A stretch of 64,000 nt of DNA from Pyrrhosoma nymphula (taxonomy: Eukaryota > Arthropoda > Insecta > Odonata > Coenagrionidae): positions 34,713,614 through 34,777,613 of the forward strand of contig OY754334.1 of the NCBI GenBank assembly GCA_963573305.1, in the 5' to 3' direction. The translations under genes were made by a program, and so were the position numbers. Below, piece by piece: positions 13,293 through 23,519 of this stretch. The notes beneath the pieces were generated by a model, which did not search any database, was not told where the DNA came from, and worked only from the letters and a program-made list of their open reading frames with translations. Numbering within the stretch: position 1 is the first letter of the stretch; the number at the start of each line of letters is the position of its first letter.

Positions 13293-13580
13293 GTTTTGTC
13301 TGCGTTGTGAGGATCGTCTCTTCCACTCGTTACTAGTTAATTAACAACTTTTAATTCCTCTGTTAACCGAAACATGACCTTCTCGTAGTTAACCAACAGA
13401 TATGTAAATGAATTGAAATAAACAAAGAGTATAGTTCACAATGTTATGTAAGTAATTGATATATGACATTTTGTACAATGGCGTGCAGTAGAAAGCTAGG
13501 TTCTATGACACTATTAAAATATTCAAAAAGCTTGGCATGTAATTGTAGCAAATATGGGTAGGAATTGGAATCCTCATTTG
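13293..13580 (+). repeat. left arm of a long inverted repeat
   Basis: This segment is the reverse complement of 14978-15270 at roughly nine matches in ten over nearly 290 bases, with only small indels (shared words include CTAGTTAATTAACAACTT and CCGAAACATGACCTTCTCG). Outside it, both flanks diverge at once, so these bases mark the outer boundary of a foldback structure. I see no clear target-site duplication. It could be the terminal inverted repeat of a decayed non-autonomous DNA transposon of about 2 kb, or an inverted pair of copies of one repeat. Confidence 0.8.
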
Positions 13581-14977
13581 TGTACTTAAACACTCAGTTT
13601 GATGGAGAATAATATACTTTGTCAAAAATTTCAATTAATGACGTTCAATTTCTGATTCCCTTTCCAGCCGTACGTGTTATTTCAGATTTACTTTTTTAGA
13701 CTCATTTACCCAGGAAGGAAGTCCTACAAATTAGTAAATATTTTCAAATAAATACCCAATTATGCTTTTTACACTTCACTGGTTTAATTTTATGAGCTCA
13801 TTTCATATAAATACATTTACATTATCATACTTCATAAATGATATATTCTGTTCATTTGTCAAGTTGTGGAGAAGATGTAGCAAGTGTATTACCGATGTAG
13901 AGTGTATTACCACTAAGGTAAAAGGACTCTAATTGGAAACCATTAAGGAGAAGAAAAGCTATGAGTATTCTTTAATGACAGCCTGAACAATCACGCATAA
14001 TTATACCAAAAGAGTTACAATCAATGCTAATTAAATAGCTAAGAATGATATTTCATACAAATGTTACTCTCCTATGTCAAGCCATCAGCTATGAAGATGA
14101 CAGTGCATTTGATTACATAGTTAATAGCACCACAAGCGTAAATACATTATGACAGTACATATGTAGGGAATCATTGTATGCATTATCAATGCAAACCTAT
14201 GAATAAATACTTAGAAATGCATTAATAAATGTTGCATGAGCGAGGACTCACCAATTGTTAGAGCAAGTTGAAGGATTTTCATCATGCAATGAAAAGATAA
14301 ATACAAGCTTCAAGGCCCAAAATGTACTTTCTTTCATTCAGGTTAAAAAACATCATTGAAAAGGGGGAGCATCAAATGGAGATCTATGCGATATGCAAAA
14401 ATATCCACAGTTTCTGTGCATGGTCCCCATTACATCTGAAAAAGCTTACATAAAAAAGGAGTACATAAATAGATTGTGATTTAATAAAAATAGTATGAAT
14501 ATCGGTTTTTATTAGAAAATATCTATTCCAATTTCAGAAAACAAAAAATAGTGTAGTTGATAACGAATCAGAAATCCTTCCTCATTCAACCGAAACTACT
14601 TAATACGCAAATACCATAGCTGATGGCATAATAGTACACACTATTAAGAAAGGGTGGTATTATGTGTAGATACACATAATACCACACTTGATTAACGTCT
14701 TAATATATTTACTTTGAAACCACCTTTCAGACCTCAATATTAAAAATTTACAAAAATTGAAAAGATTTTATAATTTTTGTACAAAATTATAACATGAAAA
14801 CTTTTTTGAAAGGTTCATTTACTACTATAGGGAATGGCATACTTTAATTTTTTGGCGCATTCATGACGTACAATTACTGAGTTGTAGGTTTACTGAATAA
14901 TGTGGCATCAGAATATTTGCAGGAAATGAATTATCACTACATAGCAGATTTAGAACAATCAAACAAAATTCATTAAT
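13581..14977. other. interior of the inverted-repeat element; no coding capacity
   Basis: The 1.4 kb between the long arms holds no transposase-like frame. A 15-bp-arm hairpin lies at 14654-14685, and a shorter inverted pair (CATAGCTGATGGC at about 14617, its complement at about 14080) is nested inside. This suggests the whole block is a foldback with partly decayed inner arms. Confidence 0.5.
14654..14685. repeat. perfect 15-bp-arm hairpin
   Basis: GTGGTATTATGTGTA at 14654-14668 is followed by two bases and then its exact reverse complement at 14671-14685. It lies inside the larger inverted-repeat block. Confidence 0.8.
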
Positions 14978-15270
14978 GAATGAGGATTCCAATGCCTACC
15001 CATTACCTTGCTACAATTATATGCCAAGCTTTTTGAATATTTTAATATTGTCATACAACCTAGCTTTCTACCGCAGGCCATTGCACAAAATGTTATTTAT
15101 CAATGAATTACATAACATTGTGAATTATACTCTTTGTTTATTTCAATTCATTTACATATCTGTTGGTTAACTACGAGAAGGTCATGTTTCGGTTAATATA
15201 GGAATTTTAAGTTGTTAATTAACTAGTAACGAGTTTAAGAGCAAAGAAGATCCTCACAACGCAGACAAAC
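14978..15270 (-). repeat. right arm of the long inverted repeat
   Basis: Reverse-complement partner of 13293-13580. Similarity ends at 15270 (GCAGACAAAC), and the flanking CGCGAGTTTCG sequence has no partner on the left side. A 64-codon frame at 14976-15170 lies entirely within the arm and is not considered a gene. Confidence 0.8.
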
Positions 15271-15479
15271 GTAAATTTCTCTCGCCGCGAGTTTCGTCGT
15301 TTTATTACCTAACTTTATAGAGTTTTTAAATATGTTGTTCTAGTGCCTCCGTCTTTTCATGTACTTATCATTATAACCAGCTGATACCAAACCGTAGTTA
15401 AGGTGGCTGCAGCTCTATACTTAACACACTTATCGGTAAATCGTTTAATTACTTTCCTAAGATTCCACCTCCAAGTCTT

Positions 15480-15850
15480 TCAAAGGAAGACGATAATAGG
15501 CTGCAGACGTTTGAGATGTAGGTATGAAGGAGAAATTAGATGGTGCAGTGGACGGAAAGGACGACAAATGAGGAAGTTCTTGGCATGATGGGTAGAGAGA
15601 GGAAACATCTGGCGGAGATAGGAGGATGAAGAGTGAATTTTTGGTTCACGTAATGAGGCTGCTGAAGGCCGTGATAGAGGGGAGGATGTAGGGTAAGCGG
15701 AGAAGGAGAAGGAAGTGATTTTCGGTTTTATGGAAAAAATGAAGAGAAGTAGTACGTATTCTGAGACGAAGAATGAAATTGCGTAGGCAGGTAGAGGTAT
15801 GAAACAGTAAAACTCTTAAGAATGCTTGCTTTCCTCCATTTGAACCTACC
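15480..15850 (+). pseudogene. non-LTR reverse transcriptase C-terminal tail (plus strand), decayed
   Basis: In the plus orientation the sequence reads QTFEM, then MVQWTERTTNEEVLGMMG and ERKHLAEI (about 15500-15615). After a frameshift come FLVHVMRLLKAVIEGRM (about 15640-15690), a stop, and GKRRRRRK. This is the LEAFEMW...WTERTTNEEVL...GHVMRH..LLK.VIEGR..GKRGRGR series of a widespread arthropod LINE clade, lying downstream of the catalytic palm. Stops interrupt it near 15517, 15618 and 15690. It meets the minus-strand relic at 15870-16240 tail to tail. The 61-codon frame at 15403-15588 is a shadow in another frame. Confidence 0.8.
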
Positions 15851-15869
15851 TTAGCCGGTTGATTTCCCT

Positions 15870-16240
15870 AATGCTAATTATTTGCCTGATGTATTCCATT
15901 CTTGGTCATCCTCGGTGATTAATACTATTAATATCTCTCCCATACATATTCTCAATAGTAATTTTTATCACAAAATGTGCATGATACGTATGTTTCTTCT
16001 TCTCAGAGTGTTTACTACATAAACTTTTCTTTGCAACCCTTTTCTAGTGATTTTCTTCGTCAATGTGATGTTCATTGATCATTAATAACGCCACATTTCA
16101 ATCGCTTCCAACATTCTCTGAACTACAGCTGTTATTATCCAAGTTTCACATTCATAGGAGTAATTCTTCTAGTGTATGTTTTAATGAAGCATTTCCGTAG
16201 TTTTCTTACAATTGTTCATTTTATGCTGTTGTTTCCTCAA
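15870..16240 (-). pseudogene. non-LTR reverse transcriptase C-terminal tail (minus strand), decayed
   Basis: The minus strand from about 16205 downward gives LRKCFIKTYTRRITPMNVKL, then in another frame TAVVQRMLEAIEMWRY and ITRKG. Toward the end come LRRRNIRIMHI and, near 15880-15935, RPRMEYIRQI. This corresponds to (K)RFIKTYVWSV..YG.ETW...RRLEAFEMW.YRRM...GR.RMEYI, the same clade as the plus-strand relic next to it. Frames change at least twice and stops are present. The two copies end near 15850-15870, so their 3' ends face each other. That fits two independent insertions, or an insertion with inversion. Confidence 0.7.
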
Positions 16241-16244
16241 AAAG

Positions 16245-17780
16245 TGACCATATCTATAAGTCAATACACAGTTTGTGTGAGCTTTGACTGATGGTGTACC
16301 TAATATCTCTTTTCCCGCTCTACTACACACTTAATTAATCATATTTTTACTAATGAGTAATTTTAAGGCCTTATTTATATTATAAATAGAACCAACGATT
16401 ACGTTTATGCACATAAGATTTCCTTGGCTAATCTTTCAAGCATAGCTAACCTTTTTCAGCTTTGTATAAACCCTATTCCCCTCCATCCCATCCATGAAGT
16501 CTAATCTCCTCATCTTTGCCAGATATTCTCACCATTATCACGTTCTTTAGCACCCTTCTCTCTTCCATAGCTACTTGTTACATCCTTTTACTGTGACATT
16601 TCCTAAAAAAAAAGCAGGGGATAAAAGATTAGACTGTACTAAATACTATGATAAAAAATTATGAACGCATTTCCAAAAATATTTATTTTTAACTCTTAGC
16701 CCACAGATTTGGAATAAGTGTCAGTTGACGAAGTTCATTAATCGATATCAGATAGGCAATTAAAGTTTGCTGTGATTTTTAGTCAAAACCTGATAAAAAA
16801 TTTACTGTCTCACGACCTTTGTTTTGGCGACAAACTGGATTGGTAATTACTAAGTCATGCGAGAGATAGGCTGGAAGTGAAATGGGTGATCACACTCGTA
16901 CTTTTAAATTCATTAAATTATCTTTTTTGAAACGTTATGCTTCATTAACTTTTCTTTTATTACTCTATGCTATTCGTTTAACTTGGATGCTAAGAATCAA
17001 TTAAATTTTTTTAATTAATTTTTTTGTCGATTATATCCTCTAAGCCTCTCCGCGGTACATTACCTAGCCATTTCCTTGTTCAGATGTTCTAGCCATAGAG
17101 GTATTGCATCTAAATTTTATATATATGCCGCCATATTGATGACTATTTCTGGGAAATCAACTTTTATTGTTATAGCATCTTCATCAACAAGATATCATAT
17201 AACTTTGGTCTGTGGCACGGGATGTGTTGTCACACTAGTCATGCACTGCTGGTCACAGTTCGAGGTCGAACCACGCACGCTACCTCATCAGGTTAATGAA
17301 GACAAAAAAGTGGCCAAGAGAACAAAGCAGCGATATGCTAAGGACTTAGAGAATGCCAGGGTATGAAAAGTTTACTCTTAAAATATGCACGATAATATAA
17401 AAGCATAGAATCATAAGGTATAATGATGTATATGGGAAACCAAATTTTTTGGGGTACTAATTCATGTGGGATTGAAATGCTCTAATAAACATAATGAGAG
17501 TTATAATTTTGTGGGTAATGTCTGACGCAGCTGATATTCTAGCTACCTTATCGTATACGGAGCAAAATGACATTTTAAAAATCACTGTCCAGCTATCTGT
17601 ATGGTATCCCAAAAACATGTTATCCTGCGTCGGAAAAATAGCTATCGTCAGTTTGGCTATTAGTGGACACAGGAGTTCTGTGAGAGAACATGGCGAGGGA
17701 AATATGCCTAAAACTTTAATTTCAGGAATTTATGAAACTGATGGTATCAGGCCTGACCTCGTGGAAATTATAGATATCCA
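16245..17780. other. no gene seen
   Basis: AT-rich. A minus-strand frame near 16441-16600 (LAKMRRLDFMDGMEGN) vaguely resembles LINE connection sequence, but I cannot support it. The 127-codon plus-strand frame at 17494-17877 runs into the palindrome and shows no family motif. Confidence 0.4.
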
Positions 17781-17940
17781 TGTTGAGAAAACCACCTTTG
17801 TTATTTCCACAAAACTTTATTCCGCTGGCACGACGCGCGTTTCACCACACTGTGGCATACTCATGTGCTTCACATGAGAAACGCGCGTCGTGCCAGCGGA
17901 ATAAAGTTTTGTGGAAATAACAAAGGTGGTTTTCTCAACA
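17781..17940. mobile_element. perfect 63-bp-arm palindrome, probable inverted PLE-type repeat pair
   Basis: Bases 17781-17843 and 17878-17940 are exact reverse complements over 63 bp, separated by a 34-bp spacer. Perfect arms imply a young insertion or ongoing conversion. The spacer holds two back-to-back hairpins, CCAC/GTGG and TCATGTG/CACATGA, each directly abutting a GAAACGCGCGTC arm start. Hairpin, GAAA, C-4nt-G-UC is the 3' half of the hammerhead-like motif seen intact elsewhere here. I read it as a head-to-head fusion in which the CUGANGA halves were lost. No target duplication is evident. Confidence 0.7.
17861..17889 (+). ncRNA. degenerate hammerhead-like motif (3' half)
   Basis: Stem II is TCATGTG/CACATGA with a CTT loop (17861-17877), followed by GAAA (17878-17881), C, a 4-nt GCGC and GUC (17887-17889). 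The expected CUGANGA 5' of stem II is replaced by CTGTGGCATAC, so it should not cleave. A mirrored half lies on the minus strand from 17843. Confidence 0.3.
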
Positions 17941-19555
17941 CGGTCATGCATTTACATTTGTGTTATTTCAATTTTCCCTCACTTACTTGCTTCACTTGTG
18001 CGTGTGTCAATAATTACTTCTTTCCTTTCATTCAAAGGCTGGATATAATTTTGTGACACCCATTATTTCTATAATCTTGATCAAGTTAATTACATTTAAG
18101 ATTTTAACTTGGTACCAAAGTAAATATTCAACTATTTATTATAGATTTATGTTTTACTAACATCAATGGTTAGCTTTGCTGGTGCATATTTATTAGTTCT
18201 CGATGTTTTCCTTTCAAAGCTCTCATCCCTATGTAGTCGTGCTCCGTGTGTTGGGAGAGGCAAGTTGAACGCCGTCATTATCATCCCTGGAGGAGGCTGG
18301 CCACCGAACCCTTATTCCCACGGCTAGACCGTTCGAAAGGGGGTTAGGGTTTGGGTACCTCGCCGCGTGTGCAAAGGGAGAGTGGGGGAAAGGCGGGGAT
18401 CGCATCGGAGGGGAGGGAGTGGCTGAAGCGTTCACGCATGGTCTGAGGGGTTTTGGCCAATGGCTAATGTCGCAGCGCACATGGCTTTGCGGCCTGCCGC
18501 TCGCCGCTGCGGCTGGGACAGACGCGCGGAGGCACGGCGCTCTCCCGGACGCTCTCTTAGGCCTCGGGGTGTCCTAATGGGATTTGCAACTGGGGCCAGC
18601 GGCGAAAGGGGGACACTCCAACCCCCCCCTCCCGTGCACCATACCCTCCTTCTAACCTATCCCCCTTAGCACCCAAGGGAATCGCTGGTTCAAACCTTAC
18701 GGGTCTGGTGACGGAGGGCCGGGGGTTTGGTGTAGGGTCACTCAATAGAAGTGGCTTTGGTACGAATTTTTCATCGGGAAGGAATTTGTTTAAATTCACC
18801 GATTGTAAATTTTATGAGACAGAGAGCTTACTTTGTTAAACAAATTAATATAAAAACTTTGTAGTATCTTTGTAGATACCTACACTTATAATCTATTACC
18901 GACCATGGTTTTAGCAAAACTGCTATTTTCAAGGTACTAGTTGATTCTAAATACATTGTTATGCATCGGCAACGAGAAAAAATACGTGAAATAAAAAAAT
19001 CATTACAAACTCCATTATAGTAAGCAGTTTCCGAAGGAAATTGATGAAATATCTGCCATAGTAGAATCACTTAGGTTCTAAACATTTTCAAGATGCCAAA
19101 TATGGGTTGAAACCGTAGCAAATGACTAAAAGGTAATGGATACATTACCCGTATTTCTATCTAAACAATTACTCTATTTTTAATAGTTTTGTCATCAATC
19201 ACATCTTGGAAATAGTTAACAAATAGCAAATCCAGTACGCAACAGTTCAGAATATTAAGGCATGATTGGCTACTGTCACAAGCATATTAGGGTTGTTGAA
19301 TAGGATTTGCCAAGTTCATACTAGATAAGGTTTTGTGTTTTTTTTTAAAATCAAGTTCCTCAAATACCCACAGTTATCCAATGGGTTATTATTAATCTAG
19401 AATAGTAGAGTCAAGGAGTTGGTGTACTGGGAAAAAGTTATGTGAAAGTCAAACAAACTTACCATCAATTCTGCCCAATTTAATGGCTTTTTATCATTTT
19501 GAAGATGGATTTACATAGCTAAAAGCTGACTCCTCTCCCCGGACACCAATTTGGA
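17941..19555. other. no gene; strongly CpG-rich island at 18236-18740
   Basis: The island contains dense CpG (for example CGCTCGCCGCTGCGGCT near 18498) and overlapping frames on both strands (80-83 codons minus, 69 plus) with no recognisable domain. It stands out sharply from its AT-rich surroundings. It could be a promoter-type CpG island, a 5' untranslated exon or a GC-rich repeat. The rest is unassigned. Confidence 0.4.
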
Positions 19556-19559
19556 AATA

Positions 19560-19889
19560 CAGTAAAACTCCAATTTTCCGAACTCCAACTATCTGGATAG
19601 CCAATTATCGGGATCGCTTTTAGGGGAAAAAGTCCGCAAAAATCGCCTTTTTTCCGTCACGGCAATAGGCTTTTCAAAACGTGTATAGTATATTTTATAC
19701 CGTTGATTTTGTTTGACAGTTATTGATTACAGCACATACGTTTCTTTAGCGTTCTTAGATCAATCCGAAGCGAATGCGTTAAGATGTTTCCAAATAAATT
19801 ACCTTTTTTTGAGTTATCCATTTATCCGGATATTTGACTATCCGAATGGGGTCCGGTCCCAATTCATCCGGATAGTTGGAGTTCTACTG
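19560..19889. mobile_element. pogo/Tigger-like MITE, ~330 bp
   Basis: The left end CAGTAAAACTCCAATTTTCC and the right end, read inverted as CAGTAGAACTCCAACTATCC, form terminal inverted repeats of the CAGTAGAACTCC...ATCCGGAT type known from pogo/Tigger (Tc1-mariner) elements. The left end is preceded by TA (19558-19559), the target used by this superfamily; the right flank is CA, one substitution away from TA. Additional ATCCGGAT words lie just inside both ends. At 330 bp it cannot encode a transposase, so it is non-autonomous. Confidence 0.75.
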
Positions 19890-22800
19890 CATATGGTTAT
19901 TGACAGAATTTACGGTGGCTTCTTGAATACGTTGAACAGATTTAAGGAGGTTCCGCCACGACTGTGTGAGTCAAAACAAATACTAAATCGCATATTTTTT
20001 ATATTTTGTCCAAAAAATCCTGCTTTCGCTGATGAAATGCGTTACCTACAGAAAACCATAAGTAAAATAGAAAAAATGCAGATTATTCCACGAATGTATT
20101 TTAAATTAAAACTTTTTTCCAGCCATTGGAGTTGACTGCAGCGCCATTTCCTACAAATTACCACACTTTGACTTCAGCAGTATTTCCCTAATAACTAAAA
20201 TAATAAGGTGGTAATATGCTTATATTTTATATTTATTCAATTTCTCTGGATTATTTGCTTCTTATAAATAGTTTTCCGCAAAAAAGGCATTTATATTTGA
20301 TGGAAAAATACTATTTTTCCTCGTGTTTCTCTCATTCCCACATTGAACACAATGTAATTTCAAGTTCAATTATAGAATAAAATAGCGTGAAAGATATTAT
20401 TTTGTTGCTTATATCAGATAGAGGACAAGTTTTTTTACAAGTAGACACAATATGAATAAAACGACATGTAAGTCATTTTACAGTGGAACCACCTTAAATA
20501 GTTTTCTCAACAAAAGCAAACGATGCGTTTGAAATGCATCAAGTTCACTTTCCCAACTGTCAAAGAATTGTCATTAATTTGCAGAATAATCTCGGCGCTA
20601 AGAGTCTCAGCTGCCTCCGGCACACAGGCAAAATAACCAAAGGTCTAACTATTCCCATTGATCCCTCAGTTACTCCGCTCCTGCGGTCAGCAGTGCAGTC
20701 GGTTTCGAGGACGCAGATAGTCTGGTGCAAGTGGGCCTTCGGAATCCTCACCGCGATATCCCACTTGATTACCGCGCGATTCGGAAGGAGTAATGATGGT
20801 GCATTGCCGCGTGTTGCTACGTGGAAGACGAGAAGTGATAGAATTGAGAGAGAGTCACTCGTGTGCCCCATTAGAATCCACGGGGTACGGGCGCATTAGA
20901 AGAGTCGCCCAAAGGATACCTTCTGCGATACCTTCTGACGTGAACCCGCTCTCAGAAATCTATCTCCTATGTGGCATCAAAGGACCCGTTCATCGAAACT
21001 TAACGAAGTCCATTAACTTAATTTTTCCTCCAATTTTCCTGTTAAGTGATTTGTTAAGCTTTATAATGCGTGAAATACATCGGACGAAACAATATAAAAA
21101 CCATTAATTTTGTTGGCAGAGTTAGTTATGACTGATTTTCAAGTTTTAAATGATCATATCAAATTTGGCAATGTAACCTTCAACCATGTTTCCATGACTT
21201 TTGTATTTATTTGCGTCGAATAATTTTTAGCCCATCGTCACATTTTACAGGGCAAACATTGGTTGACTCTTCGAGAGAGGTATTAATTTTCTGAATTTAG
21301 GCAACAAACTTGATTTTGATTCTATGGGATTAAAAAATTTGAAGGGTCGAGGCGTCGATAGCACCCTAACTTTATTGAGTGGGAAAGATCAGAGCTTCAA
21401 TTGTCTTACTTTCTGTATTTGTTCAAGTCATTTTTTTGCCAAATGCCGCAGATGACCTCTTTAATCAAAAGGCTTACATCTGAATAATGTAAAGTCGACT
21501 AAATATAATAATCTATAATCTCCTGTAGCATTTGTTGAAAAAAGATGGAATTGTTATCAAGCAACCAGCCCTTGAACTGATTGGGAGTGCTTAATAATGG
21601 GAGGTGGTGGATGTTTTGTTTCCTTTAAAATGGGTAAATGGGATTAAAATGGTTTTTCCTGGTTCTCATGAAGTATGAAGTTGACGGATAATACAATACG
21701 GCTATGGCGCTCTTGTGTTTATTTGCTTTTTTCAAACTATTTTACCAGATATATTACAATACGTTATGATAATTTGGTACCATCGTAATAATCATGGGAT
21801 GGCTAACAATTTAAACTATTTTCTATCTTCGATATTTAAGAGGAACACAATGGATTGACCGAAACTAATGAAAGATTCCTGGTCAAATGTTGAACTAACG
21901 ATTGGTCACTAACGACGTTACAGCTCATTGGATTACCAACTGTGGACCGATTCGTGATTGACATATGGTCATTAAACAAATTGAGCCCTGCTCACTTAAG
22001 CAACCAAGAGAAAAATAACATCGTTAGTTAAAAAATTCATCAAATGAATTTAGTGGTGGACAAAACGTACGCACAAAATACCTTACTTTCGGAATGATTG
22101 AATAGGTATACGAATATATAATTGCTTGTAGCAATGAAGATAAGGTAAAAGAGAAAAAAATCCTTACCTGAGGATATTTAAGTCGGTTACCATAATATTA
22201 TCATAATAGTGTGCCCATATAATATTTTGAACAAAATAAAATTGTTAAAAAATTGATATAAAACGTAATTAAATAATGCGCTAGGAAAGCATCGGAATTA
22301 CTGACTGTAAAAAGAATTAATTCATTAGCATTTTTGGTATAGGGTTTGATTATTTTAGGTATTTACATTGCGGCAAGTGGAACTAGACTTAATAATAACT
22401 GCCTATATTAATTAATGACTCTTGAAAACCGCTAATACTGATATGAGCTGACATAGTCATCGCAAAACCTTAAAGTATTCTAGCAACTATTTGGCATGTA
22501 TCGGTGTCTTCCTTAAAATATTTTGGCCAATTATTTAACTTTCCTCCTAAAAACTATATATTAGCTCGCCGATAAGCCTCTCTTTAGGTGTTTATATCTT
22601 CTGGCTCCTTTTTTGTACGCCAGTATTTAAATAGTCTTCGGATCTCTTCCTAGCTGACCCAACACTGCCTTCTATTTCAGTTTCATCATGTGCTCAATCC
22701 ACATTTCATACCATCTTCGGCTCTTCGCCGTTCCTATCTTTTCATTACTTAACATCTCTAACGCGTACCTACTCACTTCTTTTCCTTGCTACAAACACAT

Positions 22801-23030
22801 TCTTCACATCCTCATTTTTCTCCACGGTCGCAACTCAGAAGTCTTCTTTCAACATGAATGCCCTTCGTCAATTCTCTGAGACATAAAATGCTCCATATTA
22901 ATTGTCTTACAAATTCATTTGTAATTCACTTGTCTTTGTTAATGCGTTTGTAGACAATCCAGTTCTGCTACTTGACATCAGACTCATTCTCATTCTTGAT
23001 GCTCACTAGATAATTTTACCACACTTAATT
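19890..23030. other. no gene; GC-richer patch at 20540-20990
   Basis: Frames overlap on both strands at 20534-20899 (121 codons plus) and 20560-20871 (103 codons minus) within a GC-richer patch, but neither shows a known motif. The rest is AT-rich and unassigned. Confidence 0.45.
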
Positions 23031-23036
23031 TATAAT

Positions 23037-23077
23037 AATGAGTAACTGTAAGTAACTGTGAGTAACTATAAGTAAGA
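23037..23077. repeat. short AGTAACTG-type tandem repeat
   Basis: Four imperfect copies of AGTAACT(G/A)T lie in a row. Confidence 0.7.
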
Positions 23078-23169
23078 TAAAAACTTTAAAATGGATGGAT
23101 TCCTTCGTAAAATTTTTAACTGCTGTGGAATAAATACACGGGTACTGGACATACGTTTATGAAAGGAAC

Positions 23170-23330
23170 GTGCTTTGTTGGCTTGGCTATGTCAAGAGAA
23201 TGGGTAAAAGTCGAAAAGCGAAGTAGGTTTATGATGGTGGAGTGAATGATGTTAGAGGAAGGGGTGCGTAGACTGAGTAAGACGTGGCATTTGGTTGAAG
23301 AGATTCTTAAGAGGATAAATTCAGGAGTGT
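23170..23330 (+). pseudogene. non-LTR reverse transcriptase extreme C terminus, decayed
   Basis: The plus strand reads WLGYVKRMGKSRKAK, a stop, then VYDGGVNDVRGRGA and further stops. The pattern W.GHV.RM....K.VYEG.V.G.RGRGRPR.RW is the zinc-knuckle-free C terminus common in arthropod LINE proteins. Only this end survives, with three stops inside about 40 codons. Overlapping minus-strand frames (23116-23503) are shadows. Confidence 0.6.
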
Positions 23331-23519
23331 TTATAACAAAAGGAACTGTATGGTACATACAATGAAGCCGCAATGAGGACGAAGCTCTCATGCTTCTTTG
23401 TGGGAATGACTGATATAATCGCTTGTTGCCATTCCATTTTTCGCCAATTCTTTAATCCGCTTCCGTTTTGCTGTTCTTTGTTTTTCTTGAAATTTGTCTG
23501 CATTTGGTGCGTGTTTTTA

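Noticed and set aside
17494..17877. 127-codon plus-strand frame as a gene
   Set aside because: No motif, and its end lies inside the palindrome arm.
20534..20899. 121-codon frame as a gene
   Set aside because: An equally open frame lies opposite (20560-20871) and neither has a recognisable domain.
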